Assembly: GCA_905181965.1 (NCBI GenBank)
Contig: CAJIZY010000005.1
Span: forward strand, 62,001 to 126,000
Direction of reading: 5' to 3'
DNA: 64,000 nucleotides
From: Akkermansiaceae bacterium
GTDB taxonomy: Bacteria > Verrucomicrobiota > Verrucomicrobiia > Verrucomicrobiales > Akkermansiaceae
Positions 33,601-44,933 of the stretch are shown piece after piece. The first letter of the stretch is position 1. Each line of letters opens with the position of its first letter. The position numbers and the translations under genes were made by a program. Under the pieces are notes generated by a model. The model was given only the letters and a program-made list of their open reading frames with translations. It was not told the origin of the DNA and did not search any database.

Positions 33601-34899
33601 ATGGACCAAAATCGACGAACTATCCTGAAAACCGGCACCGCCGCAGGCCTCGCAGCCTCTCTTCCCGGAATCATCAAGGCGCAAAACTCGCCAGACCAAA
33701 TTAAAATCGGAGTGATCGGCTGTGGTGGTCGCGGCAGCGGCGCTCTCGGCCAAGCCATGAGCGCCGATCCCAATGTGGTCCTCTGGGCGATCGGTGACGC
33801 CTTCGAAGGCGGAGTCAAGAATGCCCTCGGAGTCGGTGGCCGCTTTAATGAGCGCATGCAAGCAACCAAGGAGCGACAGTTTATCGGATTGGATGCCTAT
33901 AAAGGTGTGATGTCATCCGGCGTCGACGTCGTCCTTCTCTGCACTCCTCCCCACTTCCGCCCCCAACACCTTCGTGCCGCTGTCGAAGCCGGAATTCACG
34001 CTTTCGTCGAAAAGCCCATGGCGATCGACATGCCAGGCATCAAGTCAGTCATCGAGTCCGCTCAGATGGCCAAAAAGAAAGGCACGGCCATCCAACACGG
34101 ATACTGCTGGCGATATTCCCCGGCCAACCGCGAGCTTTTCAAACAAATTCACTCCGGTGACCTCGGCCGCGTGGTTTCTATCTACGGAACCTATTTGGCC
34201 AGCCCGGTTGCCCCGCTTTCTAACGCCACCAAGAAGCCCGAAGGCATGGGCGATGTGGAATTCCAAACCCGTTACTGGCAGAACTTTGAGTGGCTCAATG
34301 GCAGCCCTCTCGTTGAGCAATGCATCCACATCGTGGATAAGGTTGCTTGGACCATGAACGACGAGGCTCCCATCGCCGCAATCGCCAATGGAGGTCGCGC
34401 TCACCGAGAAGATCAATCCAATATCTTCGACCATTACGACGTCACTTACGAATACGCCGGCGGGGTTTATGCCCACGTCAAGCAACGTCAAATGATGAAC
34501 ACACATGGAGAAAACATCCACCGTGTGATCTGTGAAAACGGGACAGCCGTGGGGCCTTGGAACGTCTTCACCCTCGATAAAGAGGGCAAGAAAAACTGGC
34601 GCTTCCGCAAAGAGAAAGGCAAGGAGAACAATATGTATCAAGTTTGCCACAACGAGTTCTTCGCCGCCCTGCGCGCCGGGAAGATCGTTAATACCGGCGA
34701 ACAAATGGCCAAGTCCACCGCTCTCGGACTTCTGGGTCGCGAAGCCGCTCACACCGGCAAGCGAATCACTTGGGAAGACTACTGGAAAAGCGAGGAAGAC
34801 CAGGCTCCGGATGATATCAAATTCACTGATTCCTTCCCTGTCGCCCCTGTTCCACAACCTGGTCGCGAGCGCAAGCAGACCAAGCCATCCCGAACATAA
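33601..34899 (+). CDS. TAT-exported Gfo/Idh/MocA-family oxidoreductase
   Basis: A 432-residue exported dehydrogenase. It has a twin-arginine signal (NRRTILKTGTAAGLAASLPG), then a Rossmann domain (IKIGVIGCGGRGSGALGQAM), VVLLCTPPHFRPQHLRAAVEAGIHAFVEKPMAIDM with the conserved Lys, and a C-terminal domain with SPLVEQCIHIVDKVAWTM. It differs from the 19.7-kb paralogue in the motif before the catalytic region. It is transcribed divergently from nagB (about 106-130 bases), so one intergenic region could regulate both. A strong terminator follows at 34924. Confidence 0.93.
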   Translation: MDQNRRTILKTGTAAGLAASLPGIIKAQNSPDQIKIGVIGCGGRGSGALGQAMSADPNVVLWAIGDAFEGGVKNALGVGGRFNERMQATKERQFIGLDAYKGVMSSGVDVVLLCTPPHFRPQHLRAAVEAGIHAFVEKPMAIDMPGIKSVIESAQMAKKKGTAIQHGYCWRYSPANRELFKQIHSGDLGRVVSIYGTYLASPVAPLSNATKKPEGMGDVEFQTRYWQNFEWLNGSPLVEQCIHIVDKVAWTMNDEAPIAAIANGGRAHREDQSNIFDHYDVTYEYAGGVYAHVKQRQMMNTHGENIHRVICENGTAVGPWNVFTLDKEGKKNWRFRKEKGKENNMYQVCHNEFFAALRAGKIVNTGEQMAKSTALGLLGREAAHTGKRITWEDYWKSEEDQAPDDIKFTDSFPVAPVPQPGRERKQTKPSRT

Positions 34900-34923
34900 C
34901 CCACCCGGAACTTCCAACTTTCT

Positions 34924-34955
34924 AAGCGTGCACGGTCATCCGTGCGCGCTTTTTT
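34924..34955 (+). terminator. Strong Rho-independent terminator
   Basis: A 12-bp stem (AAGCGTGCACGG/CCGTGCGCGCTT with one G-T pair), a TCAT loop and a T-run ending the exported oxidoreductase gene. Confidence 0.9.
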
Positions 34956-35017
34956 CACCTTTATTCTTCCGTCATGGAGAATTGTCAGCCTATCCCGCAA
35001 TTGTTACCGTCTCTCCC

Positions 35018-36899
35018 ATGAAGTCACTTTTCCCCGCCCTTCTGGCGTCTACTTTCATCCTCTCTGCCAGCGGCGAACTCATGCCCACTTCTGCTAAGTC
35101 TTTGGAAAAAAGTTTCCCCAACTCGATGGCCGCGCCACCGGTGAGTGGTGGAAACAGGGAGTGCAAGCCGACGGCAAACGAAAGCGCGCCCGCAAGCTCA
35201 TCGAGCTCAATGTCCCTCGCGAAGACGTTATTGGATTTGCCGTTTACACCGTTGCTCACAAGACCCTCAAGCTCACCGCACAACTCTTTCCCCTCATGCC
35301 CGACGAAACCTATGAGGTCCGTCTTGAGATCAAGGACGGCGAGACATGGAAGGAAATTGCGAAGGAGAAAATCCACTACCCCGGCTGGTCCGCGCACTTC
35401 CGCATCAAGAACTGGGACCATTCCAAGAACATCCCCTACCGCCTCCGCCACTCCGAAAAAGCGACCTTTGAAGGACGATCCGCCGCGAGCCCACCGACAA
35501 GGAAACCATCGTTGTCGGAAACCTCTCCTGCAACTCATCCCGCACTACCGGACCCCGCCCTCTTATCATTAAGAACCTCATCGCGCAGGATCCTGACATT
35601 CTCTTCTTCGCGGGCGACCAGACTTACCACCACACTCAACACACCTCTGGCTGGCTTGAGTTTGGCATACAGTTCCGTGATATTATGCGCGACCGTCCCA
35701 CTATTACGATCCCTGATGATCATGACATCGGCCAAGCCAACCTCTGGGGTGAGGGCGGCATCCAAGCCACTAATGCGGCCGGACCAAGCGGTGGATATTT
35801 CTACGCGCCCGAATACGTCAACATGGTCCAGCGCCAACAAACTTGGCATCTCCCCGACCCGGTTGACCCAAAGCCCATCGAACGTAATATCGGCGTCTAT
35901 TTTACAGACCTTACCTACGCTGGCATCTCTTTTGCGATCCTTGAAGACCGCAAGTTCAAAACTGGTCCAGAAGGAAAAATTCCAAAAATGGGACCTCGCC
36001 CCGACCATATCAACGATCCCAAGTACGACCGTAAAGCCGTCGATGTCAAAGGGCTCAAACTCCTCGGTGACCGCCAGCTGAAATTCCTCAATAGCTGGTC
36101 ACAAGATTGGACCGGAGCCGAGCAAAAAGTCGTCCTCAGCCAAACCGCTTTTTGCGGTGCCGTTCACATTCACGGTTCACCCACCAATCGACTGCTTGCC
36201 GACCTCGATTCCAACGCTTGGCCCCAAACTGGTCGTAACAATGCCCTTCGCGAAATCCGCCGAGCCAACGCCACCCACCTTTGTGGAGACCAGCACCTTG
36301 CCGTATCTGTTCGCCATGGAATTGACACTTTTGACGACGGGCCTTTTGCCTTCACCTCCCCCGCCCTTGTCAACACCATTTACGGTCGTTGGTGGCATCC
36401 TGCCGACGCCAAGGCCGGGCCAAACCCAGTTCCCAATTCCCCACTTCCTTGGACCGGAAATTACCTCGATGGCCTCGGCAACAAGATCACAATGCTAGCC
36501 TACGCGAACCCAATTAACCGCAGCAACGAGAAACAACGTGCTGATGGATATGGCCTCGCCCGGTTTAATAAAAGAACCGGTCAGGTTACCTTCGAGTGCT
36601 ATAAGCGTTTCACCGACATCACTAAAGATAAGGATTCCCAATTTGCGGGCTGGCCTCTCACTTTCAATTTTAACGATAACGATGGCCGCAAAGCCACCGG
36701 CCATCTTGAATACAAAGTCGACCTCAAGCACCCTGTCGTGCAAATCATCAACGAAAGAACTAAGGAAGTTCTCTACACAAAGCGGGTGAAAAATTCCAAG
36801 GGTCAGCTGCCTGTCTACTCCATCGATCCACACACCATCAAGGTAGGTAAGGACAAGCCTCTTCGCGTTTTAAAAACCGGTCTCACTGCCAAAAAATGA
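35018..36899 (+). CDS. PhoD-like exported phosphatase, two frameshifts
   Basis: If one base is restored near 35097-35105 and another near 35475-35485, the region reads as a single ~627-residue protein. It has a signal peptide (MKSLFPALLASTFILSASG), then a beta-sandwich (EDVIGFAVYTVAHKTLKLTAQLFPL), and a metallophosphatase domain with ILFFAGDQTYHHTQHTSGW, ITIPDDHDIGQANLWGEGG and THLCGDQHLAVSVRHG. PhoD enzymes cleave phosphodiesters or phosphomonoesters in the periplasm. Both shifts are consistent with single-base deletions, the first beside a run of six A. The longest uninterrupted piece is 35685-36899. Confidence 0.8.
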
Positions 36900-36975
36900 T
36901 GCCAATACATTGCCTCAATCACACAGAAGATTTAGAGGGCTCAAAAATTGAAAATCACGTTTGAGAGCTGACCAG

Positions 36976-37158
36976 TCACTCTTCTTCAGTTTCTGGAGTA
37001 TCATCACTCCCAACTGCATTCAGTGCCGCGCCGAATGCCTTACCAGTGAATTTAATGGTGGTGGTCGCAGACTTTCCCACAACTTTTACCGGGATCGTGA
37101 CAAGTGAGCACGAAGTCAACCCTACCAAGATTAAAAAAGCCATCGTCCCTTGCTCCAT
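36976..37158 (-). CDS. Small lipoprotein
   Basis: A 60-residue protein with a lipobox LTSC after a short hydrophobic segment, then a Val/Thr-rich segment (IPVKVVGKSATTTIKFTGKAF) and an acidic tail. Starting at the internal Met (MAFLILVGLTSC) would give a more typical lipoprotein signal. Many Verrucomicrobiota carry such short 'CSLVTIPVKVVGK' lipoproteins; function unknown. No partner is seen on this strand. Confidence 0.55.
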   Translation of the reverse strand: MEQGTMAFLILVGLTSCSLVTIPVKVVGKSATTTIKFTGKAFGAALNAVGSDDTPETEEE

Positions 37159-37474
37159 CCTTTAGACACTATGGATTTTCCTAACTTTTGCTCAAGGAGC
37201 TAATTCCGCAGATGCTTTCTTCTTAGCTGAGGTAAAACTTAAATCTCCCCGAGATGACGAGACAAAGAAGTAACAAGAATGTAGATCGCCGACCTGATCT
37301 TCTCAGTGTCTTAAATTGAGAACTCAATTCCTCGAAACCTTATGAGGCAACTTGTCGAGAGCACCACCCGAGGCCTTTCGAAAAGGTTTTGCTCCCAATC
37401 ACCGCATTCCTTAATGCAGTTTTTTTAACATTTGAGTTGCGTCGCAGCGCTTTAAAATGCATTTTTTGCAGCAC
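37159..37474. other. Non-coding region between divergent lipoprotein genes
   Basis: About 316 bases separate two divergently transcribed lipoprotein genes, so promoters in both directions are expected. Rightward, an A/T-rich patch with TTTAAAAT near 37450 may be a -10 region. I see no ORF with coding character, RNA gene or repeat. Confidence 0.4.
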
Positions 37475-38110
37475 ATGAAAGCACTCATCATTATTTCCGG
37501 GGCCGCGATTCTTTTCTCCTCTTGTTCATCGTCCTTTTCTTCCCCCGAAGCAATGGCTCCGAATGCCGATTATTCCAAACGCCAGATTCAACGGTCCGGA
37601 ACCATTAACATGAAATCTCGGTCTCTCGAATCCAGCTCCGAAAAGTCAATCGCACTCATCGCCCATCACCAAGCTATTATCACCTCCTCTAGCCTGAACG
37701 ACGATCGCTACAAGGCGACCATTCGAGTCCCTTCAAACAGCCTCTCCTCACTCATGCAGTCACTTGAGTCAGTTGGCAAAATTACCTCGTCTCACGTCAG
37801 CATGGATGATGTCACCGCCGCTTACCTAGACCTTGAAGCCACCTTGAAAAATAAGCGTGCCCTCCGCGACCGCCTCCGCGCTCTCCTTTCACAAGCCACC
37901 AAAGTAGAAGACATTCTAAAAATCGAAAAAGAACTTAGCCGGGTTCAAACTGATCTCGATCAAATGGATGCCCGAATGAAATCGATGCGTTCAAAGGTCG
38001 CTAAGTCCACACTCAATCTCTCAATCATACGACAACGCATTCCTGGACCACTCGGAATCTTCTCAAAAAGTGGCGGATGGATTTTTGATAAATTGAATTA
38101 CCTTAACTAA
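37475..38110 (+). CDS. DUF4349-type lipoprotein
   Basis: A 211-residue lipoprotein (lipobox ILFSSC, start at ATG 37475). The mature part matches DUF4349: a beta strand region (IQRSGTINMKSRSLES), YKATIRVPSNSLSSLMQSLESVGKITSSHVSMDDV, then a long coiled coil (DLEATLKNKRALRDRLRALLSQATKVEDILKIEKELSRVQTDLDQMDARMKSM). The usual C-terminal membrane helix of DUF4349 proteins is missing or very short here. Function of the family is unknown; an envelope location is likely. Confidence 0.82.
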   Translation: MKALIIISGAAILFSSCSSSFSSPEAMAPNADYSKRQIQRSGTINMKSRSLESSSEKSIALIAHHQAIITSSSLNDDRYKATIRVPSNSLSSLMQSLESVGKITSSHVSMDDVTAAYLDLEATLKNKRALRDRLRALLSQATKVEDILKIEKELSRVQTDLDQMDARMKSMRSKVAKSTLNLSIIRQRIPGPLGIFSKSGGWIFDKLNYLN

Positions 38111-38140
38111 GCTAGAAGGAGAAACACATCGTTGTGTGCC

Positions 38141-38896
38141 TCATGCCTCAAACTCCACTTCGCCCCATCGCAAAGGCAAGTGCATATTCACCGCCCCTTG
38201 CGGGCTCCAGACCCAATTATTTTCAGGATGTTCCTGCTCCTCGGGATTCAAGCTTTCAGCTAATGGCGTTCCATGTGGAGGGATCCGGACATACTTTCCG
38301 GCAACTACTTCGTGTTGCCATTGCACGCGCGAAAAATTAACTTTCCAGATATCACCCGGCCGCGGAGGCATCCCACCTTTGTGATATTTGGCTAGATCCT
38401 TCCAAGGGAAAGCGACCTCGACCGACCACCCTTCATCCTCATCAGTCGGATCATTCAATGAACCCCTTACTTTTACCGCAGATTTCAAACCATCAAGATT
38501 ACACCCCAAAATGGGAACTCCGCCTTCACCATAGGGCTTTGGTAGGCTTAACTCCCAAATCGTTCCAAGGGCATTAATCTCAAATTCGTAATAATTGAGG
38601 CCATCACAATCGGGATCAATAAAGACTTCAAAATCATTATCTTCAAACATGACCTCGTTCTTTTTTGTGATGGTTCCCCAGACATGAGGCTCCTCGAGCT
38701 GTGCACCCACATAGAAGTAGTTGTCATCCCAAGCCATCTTGACCCGGGTTTGAAAGTAAGGCCGAAGTGCTTCCTGCCCCGTAATATCGACAAAGTCATC
38801 GGTCCACGGCAGCTCCTGCCATGCCAGATCCTCTAGCGAACCATCAATCTTGATTGGCCCCTCTACCCTGCGACACTGGTAACGTCTTGGCTTCAT
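38141..38896 (-). CDS. CBM9-like carbohydrate-binding protein
   Basis: A 251-residue protein with the family-9 carbohydrate-binding-module-like beta sandwich: IKIDGSLEDLAWQELPWTDDFVDITGQ, VKMAWDDNYFYVGAQLEEPHVWG, FEDNDFEVFIDPDCDGLNYYEFEINALGTIWEL, and WSVEVAFPWKDLAK. No signal peptide is seen, so it may be cytosolic or the start may be mis-set. Such proteins bind sugar ends and occur widely in PVC glycan loci. It overlaps the transglutaminase gene start/stop by 4 bases. Confidence 0.88.
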   Translation of the reverse strand: MKPRRYQCRRVEGPIKIDGSLEDLAWQELPWTDDFVDITGQEALRPYFQTRVKMAWDDNYFYVGAQLEEPHVWGTITKKNEVMFEDNDFEVFIDPDCDGLNYYEFEINALGTIWELSLPKPYGEGGVPILGCNLDGLKSAVKVRGSLNDPTDEDEGWSVEVAFPWKDLAKYHKGGMPPRPGDIWKVNFSRVQWQHEVVAGKYVRIPPHGTPLAESLNPEEQEHPENNWVWSPQGAVNMHLPLRWGEVEFEA

Positions 38897-39954
38897 TTCA
38901 ATTGATCCCAGTAGAGGTCTACCGTCTTTCCCGTTGGCACCTTGACCGACCGCGTCTCGCCATCAAGAGTCACCCTAAGCACTTCTCCGACCTTAATCTG
39001 GAGCTCCGCCATATCGTTCAAATCCGCCGTGCCGGCTTTCGTTTTAACCACTTCATTTAAACCCGCTATAACGCGTTTCCCCCCCTTCCGATCCCACATC
39101 CGAAAATAGACCAAGCCTTCGGAAGTCTTCTGTTTTTTCACATACCGAGAGGTCACATTCACTCCGGAAACCTCTTTGTTCCGAATATCCCATACCATTG
39201 GAAAATTTGATCCCGTCTTCTTCCACGACGAAGCCCAAATCGCATGCTGCCATTGATCCTCAATTGCCTTGGAAGCATCACCTGTGAACCACCCCCGATT
39301 AAATCCTTTAGCATCGTATTCATCAGCTCCCGTAAAATACCAATTCCCATCATCATAAATCTCTACCCAAGTATGGTTGCCCCGCTTGTTAAACCACAAA
39401 GCAGTCCCTGCAATTCGCGCAGGAATGCCAACTGACCTACAAGCATCTACCAGAATAATTGATAGCCCGGTGCAAGTCGCTTTTCCCAACTTGATCGATT
39501 CCGCCGGACTCTGGTTTGGAGCCTTCCGCCCTGTATTATAGTGGACCTTGATTAGATTAAAAATCCCTTTGTTGATCGCTTGCGCAGCCTCGGTTGTCGT
39601 CTTGGCACCTTTTACCAAATCCTTGCACTTAGGATAAAAAAACGCCCGCCAATCTTCACGCGTTTCATCGAGCGAAGCGTAGGGAAGAACGTCATTCAAA
39701 AATATCCCATCTGGAACTTTCTTCGCCCAAGAAAATTCCTTCTTGGCCTTCAACGCAAGGTCCAGATTCGTCATCAAAAAATCCCGCCCCAAATTTTCCC
39801 GATCTCCCTTGGGCATCCCCTCCACCAAAAAAGTTGCCGCCTTTTCTCCAAACTCACCATGCTTTTTCTCAGCCGCCTCAACAAACTTCTCTACCTCTCC
39901 ACCCCACGCCCAACAGGCCAGAAGATAAGAGGAAATCACCAGCTTTTTATTCAT
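38893..39954 (-). CDS. Exported transglutaminase-like protein
   Basis: A 353-residue protein with a signal peptide. Its transglutaminase-like cysteine-protease core is near residues 150-240: the Cys in GKATCTGLSIILVDACRSVGIPAR, the His in NHTWVEIYDDGNWYF and an Asp following. A C-terminal beta domain with EVLRVTLDGETRSVKVPTG follows. Such proteins cleave peptides or cross-link, often in the periplasm. It overlaps the CBM9 gene by 4 bases, so the two are one transcript and probably act together on a glycopeptide or glycan substrate. Confidence 0.85.
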   Translation of the reverse strand: MNKKLVISSYLLACWAWGGEVEKFVEAAEKKHGEFGEKAATFLVEGMPKGDRENLGRDFLMTNLDLALKAKKEFSWAKKVPDGIFLNDVLPYASLDETREDWRAFFYPKCKDLVKGAKTTTEAAQAINKGIFNLIKVHYNTGRKAPNQSPAESIKLGKATCTGLSIILVDACRSVGIPARIAGTALWFNKRGNHTWVEIYDDGNWYFTGADEYDAKGFNRGWFTGDASKAIEDQWQHAIWASSWKKTGSNFPMVWDIRNKEVSGVNVTSRYVKKQKTSEGLVYFRMWDRKGGKRVIAGLNEVVKTKAGTADLNDMAELQIKVGEVLRVTLDGETRSVKVPTGKTVDLYWDQLK

Positions 39955-40339
39955 GCCCAGATGCTAATACAGAACAACCTGGCATGCCAAAGCAAACGGA
40001 GCAGATTCCGCACCCTAATTCTAACACCCCTCGACCCAAAAACTCGTCTAGCCCACACACCAACGTCGAAACTTCAATCGATGATATTCGCCAATTGGAG
40101 GTCTTAAAGTAGCGAAAATATCACCTCACATTTTAACGAAACTAGCTAAATCAACCTAAACAGGGGGGATCCTTATCCCACCGCAAAGTCCAAACACATC
40201 CGATACATCTATTTTGCACTCAAAAAATCCCCCTAAAAAAACTCAATCAATCCTCGCTATTGCAAATAATCCAGCCAGTCTCGCGTTGTGAAGTCCGAGC
40301 GGAATCTCCGTTCTTACTTCATTTTTTAATTCAAAGACT
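39955..40339. other. Non-coding region upstream of the RRM gene
   Basis: About 385 bases between divergent genes. It contains a possible 42-codon frame at 39984-40112 (Pro/Ser/Asn-rich) that I do not trust. The 200 bases before the RRM ATG are A/C-rich and unusually unstructured, as expected for a long 5' leader of a cold-responsive RNA-binding protein. No clear hairpin, RNA gene or repeat is seen. Confidence 0.4.
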
Positions 40340-40746
<407 letters not shown>

Positions 40747-40768
40747 ACAACTCTTCTTACTAGATTTT

Positions 40769-40801
40769 AAAAAGGCCCGCCGTTTCTGGTGGGCCTTTTT
40801 T
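40769..40801 (+). terminator. Terminator after the RRM gene
   Basis: A 10-bp stem (AAGGCCCGCC/GGTGGGCCTT, one G-T pair) with loop GTTTCT, followed by a T-run. It begins 22 bases after the corrected stop at 40746, which supports the frame correction. Confidence 0.9.
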
Positions 40802-40893
40802 GCACCCAAATAAAATTCATTGCGGGCAAGCTAGAAACAGTTGCAGATAGCTTGAAGTCCGTTCAGCGAGTTTCTAGGAGATGCGATGCCTCA

Positions 40894-43800
40894 TCATAAT
40901 GATGACATCAGATCGTCCAGCGCCTTCTGAATTCGCTTTGCGCTCACCTTCCCCATATGAGGCACTCCGGGTGCAAATAATTGTAAGCGCCACTCCTCGA
41001 GCATCCAACCAATCTCCCAGATCCGGACTGCTTCAGGATATTCATTCCAAAGAATCATCCACTCATCCCACAAAGGTGAAAATTGATTCTGCTTTTCCTC
41101 ATCACGAATCAAGGGCTGCGTTTCCAGCCGGCTGATCCGATCCTCCATCCCAAAGAAATACCGCTGATACCTCTGCATCCGGTCGTAACCAGCCAACCAA
41201 CCAAAGCCAGGTCTTAACAACCATTCCCGCTGCTCTTCCAATTGCGTTACCACTTCACCAAGATGCCGATCTTTTCGATTCTCATCCATCCACTCCCGCA
41301 CCCGACCATCAGCTTCAGCCATTCCTTCAACCGCGCCCGCAACCTTCTCAGCAGAAGCATACCATTCTCCCCGCCCGATGGCTGAAGATTCCCCAAACTC
41401 TTCCTCGGTCCGTGCAATTTTCTTCATCCCCCCTTCCGCCGAAACACGTATAAAATCCTCTAAAGTTTCCTCCGGTAGTAAAGACAGCATAAAACGTCCC
41501 GCCATCTTCAATGGAAAATTTTTGCGCACATACTGGCGGTGCTCAGCATACTCGATAAGAAACAATCTAACCACCCCGGCACGATGGCTCTCAGCCGCCT
41601 CTTCTCCAAATCTAAAAAGGCCCGCATTCCCACCGTCTCCCCCTCATCCACCAGCGCCGGATAAACCCCATCCGCCTCCACCGGCATCTCCCCAAAACTC
41701 CATACTTCCCCACCCGTCATCTCCCACTCCTCATTCGCCGCGGCTTCACGCCGCGCCCTCAACTCTCCCGCCAACTTTTTTTTGATTGCCCAAACATCCT
41801 CACCAAAGGCCATTACCTCATCTCTCTCATTCCGCACTCGTAGCTTCGGTCGCAAGTGTTGAGGCAATCGATTCGGCTCCAATCCTTCTAACGAATCCCG
41901 CCCCACTTTCTCTCGTAAATATTCAAGTAAGGCCTCCTCCAAATGCCCCTGCGGCTCCCAATTCTCCCACGCCGAAATAAATCCCGATACCTTCTCTGCC
42001 ACCGGTTGGCACTCCCGACGCCAATCTTTTGGCAAGCTTCGGATTAACAACTCTACCCGATCTTCTAAGATTCCCGGCACCCCCCAGCTCGGTAGATAAT
42101 CTGGAAAAATCGCCAATTCGTCTATTCCCACCTCAAAAGTCAATCCATCATCATCCGCATCCAAATCACTGACGTAATTCACCCGCCACTTACGCCCTCC
42201 ATGATGGATCACATCCGGAAAAAGTCGCAACCGATCCTCGATCTCTTCCTCCCAAATGAGATCTGAAAAACGCACCATTAACTTTCCTGCGTCCTCCGGT
42301 TTCTCGGTCAGTTTGTAAAACTGCTTTGTGGTATTCGTCGCTCCTGGGAGACGCTCGAAAAAAAAGTCATACGCGGCAACCTCATTCCACAAGTAGCCGA
42401 CTCGACGCAATTTCCGTTCCGCTCCCAAAATAGTTTCCTTCACCCACGCCAGGTTCTGCGTCACCAAGTTGTTACCTCGCATCTTCCCATCCACTAGGGC
42501 CTCCCTTACGAAAACCTCAAAAGCCACCTTGGGATTTACCCGCCCAAAGAAGACTCTACGCCCTTCAACCACCGTAAGCCCCCCAAGTAAGACATCCTCC
42601 GTCCCATAAACCGCCCCTTGCTGCTCATTCCAATACGGTGAATGATATTTGCTCCGACACAAATGCGGCACCACTTCCTCAACCCACTTGGGGTCAATCT
42701 CCGCCACCTTTCGCGCCCACAATCGCGAGGTCTCAACCAACTCAAAACCCAAAACCCAAAGCGCCCGCTTGCTCTTAAAAAGCCCAGAGCCTGGGAAGAC
42801 CGCAAACTGCCGGTTTCCCACGCTATGATAAATGCGCTTTTCCTTATCCCACACTCCAATCTGCCGTGGAATCCCCGTCAGCACTGATTTATGCACCTCG
42901 GCATAAACATCAGCCGCTGTTTCAATAACCTTACCCTTTCCTCCCTCTTTCTGAAACGAACGACGTAATTCCGAGTTGATCCCCAACCATTCTCTCACCC
43001 GGCGGTAGCTCAAGAAATGCTTCTCACACCATCTCCGCAATTGGTTGGACTTGAGCTTTCCTCTCTCTCCCCTGAAATCCTGAATCCCTTTCCACAAATT
43101 TAAAAACACCCCGAAGTCAGACTTCTGGTCAAGAAACTCTTTCTGCCTTTCGTCGGCCCGCTCTTCCTTGCCCTGCGGACGTTCCCTCACATCCATCGCC
43201 GAGAGTCCCGATACTATGATCAAGACCTCCTCAAAGACTCCCCGGCGCTCACTTTCCACCAACATCCGGCCCAATCGCGGGTCCAAAGGCAATCGAGATA
43301 AGGTCCTTCCCGTATCAGTGAGTCGCGCCTCCGATTTCTTCGCCACCGCACCTACTTCCTCAAGAGTATCCCAGCCTTCATTCACGGCGCGGGGCCCCGG
43401 TGGGTCGATAAAAGGAAACTCCCTAACATCTCCAAGTTTCAACGAAAGCATTCGTAGAATTACTCCGCTTAAAGCACTCCGCCGAATCTCGGGATCTGTG
43501 AACTCCGGTGCCATCTCAAGCGCTTCCTCATCATAAAGCTTCACACAAATTCCATCGCGCACCCGGCCACATCTTCCTCGCCTTTGCCGTGCACTTGCCT
43601 GCGAGATCATTTCGATCTGCAAACTCTGTACCTGCCTCGAAGGACTAAACCGACTCACCCTTGCCATTCCGCTATCCACCACCGAAACAATTCCTGGAAT
43701 AGTTAGCGAAGTCTCAGCCACGTTCGTCGCCAAAAAGACTCTCCGCTTTCCGCTAGGAGCAAAAACTTTCTCCTGATCCGCCAGAGAAAGCCGCGCAAAA

Positions 43801-44555
43801 ACCGGCACTGCCTCGGTATTAAAAAATCCCTGACCTTCGATCAAATCCGCACACTCACGGATTTCTCTTTCCCCCGGCAAAAATACTAAGACATCGCCAT
43901 CAGAATCTAAATCAGTGACGTATTCTACCCCCCGTCCAACATGTTCGCGTAAACTCTCACCCTCGTATCCAGGTAAAAAAACATCTTCTACCGGGAAGGT
44001 CCGTCCCTCCACCTGCACCACGGGACATTTCTCAAAAAACTCGGAGAACCTTCCTGCATCCAAAGTAGCCGATGAAATAACCACTCGTAAATCCTTCCGC
44101 CGTTTAACCAGTTGCTTTAGATAGCCCAATAGAAAATCGATGTTCAAGGATCGCTCGTGGGCCTCATCAATAATAATGGTATCATATTGCCGTAGTTCCC
44201 GATCCCCTTGCGTCTCCGCCAGCAAGATCCCGTCCGTCATGAATTTCACTTTCGTTTCTTTCGAGCAAACCTCTGTAAAACGAACCTGCCAACCCACTTC
44301 TTTTCCAATCTCCACCTTGCACTCATCTGCCACCCGCCGTGCCACCGAAGTCGCGGCTAATCGCCTCGGCTGCGTACATCCTATTCGGCCCTCTTGCCCC
44401 AACTCCCGCGCAAGCTCAAAAGCCATTTTGGGCAACTGGGTCGTCTTTCCAGACCCCGTTTCGCCCACGATCACCAACACCTGCGAGGCCCTCATGTCCT
44501 CGAGGATCTCCTCCCTCCGACGCGACACCGGCAGATCTGGATAGCTGATGTTCAA
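40894..44555 (-). CDS. hrpA: ATP-dependent RNA helicase HrpA, frameshifted
   Basis: A large DEAH-box helicase. The 5' part (44555-41508) carries PVSRRREEILEDMRASQVLVIVGETGSGKTTQLPK (Walker A), TQPRRLAATSVARRVA, IIIDEAHERSLNIDFLLGYL, FLATNVAETSLTIPGI and QRRGRCGRVRDGICVKLY. The typical HrpA C-terminus (VVRLFLIEYAEHRQYVRKNFP and on) continues in another frame from about 41610 to 40894. One missing base, probably an A in the GAGAAGAGG stretch near 41600-41612, would restore a 1220-residue protein, the normal HrpA size. It starts with TTG. In bacteria HrpA resolves stalled ribosomes and processes mRNA. Confidence 0.9.
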
Positions 44556-44933
44556 GTCGGTGGTTTAGCGGTGCTTCCTCAATCCCGCAAGTCCTTCCCA
44601 ACAACTGATTGGCAAGATTTAAGTATCCTCGGGTATCTCGCACTCCAAGATTCACTGATACCAAAATTCCCAAACGCTCTTTCTCCAAGACCCTGAAGTT
44701 CTCCACTTCGATAATCTTCCAGTCGTTCTTGATTCCAATAACGACATCATGTTTATTCATTAGGGAGAAAGCTTTGATCTCAAAAGCCCTCCTCCCCCTT
44801 CAAAGAAACTTTCGGTTTCTGTTCGAGACCAGCGAAAAATAAGTGGCGTGAGAGTACTGTGTAAATTTCTCAATAAAGCACCGGTCTTTTCTTTGTCCGG
44901 CCACCACTTCACATCAATCACTTCATTTTTCCC
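44556..44933. other. Region between hrpA and the sigma-factor gene
   Basis: About 378 bases. A minus-strand open frame from ATG 44760 (MNKHDVVIGIKNDWKIIEVENF...) has fair coding character but runs into hrpA in a different frame. It could be a small gene, an hrpA N-terminal extension behind an indel, or chance. The right half should contain the sigma-factor promoter. No RNA gene or repeat is seen. Confidence 0.3.

Noticed and set aside
39984..40112. A 42-codon Pro/Ser/Asn-rich frame upstream of the RRM gene.
   Set aside because: No homology recognised and low complexity; more likely leader sequence.
44416..44760. A minus-strand frame overlapping the hrpA start.
   Set aside because: It overlaps hrpA by 140 bases in another frame and its later part has no coding character; kept only as a note on the intergenic region.
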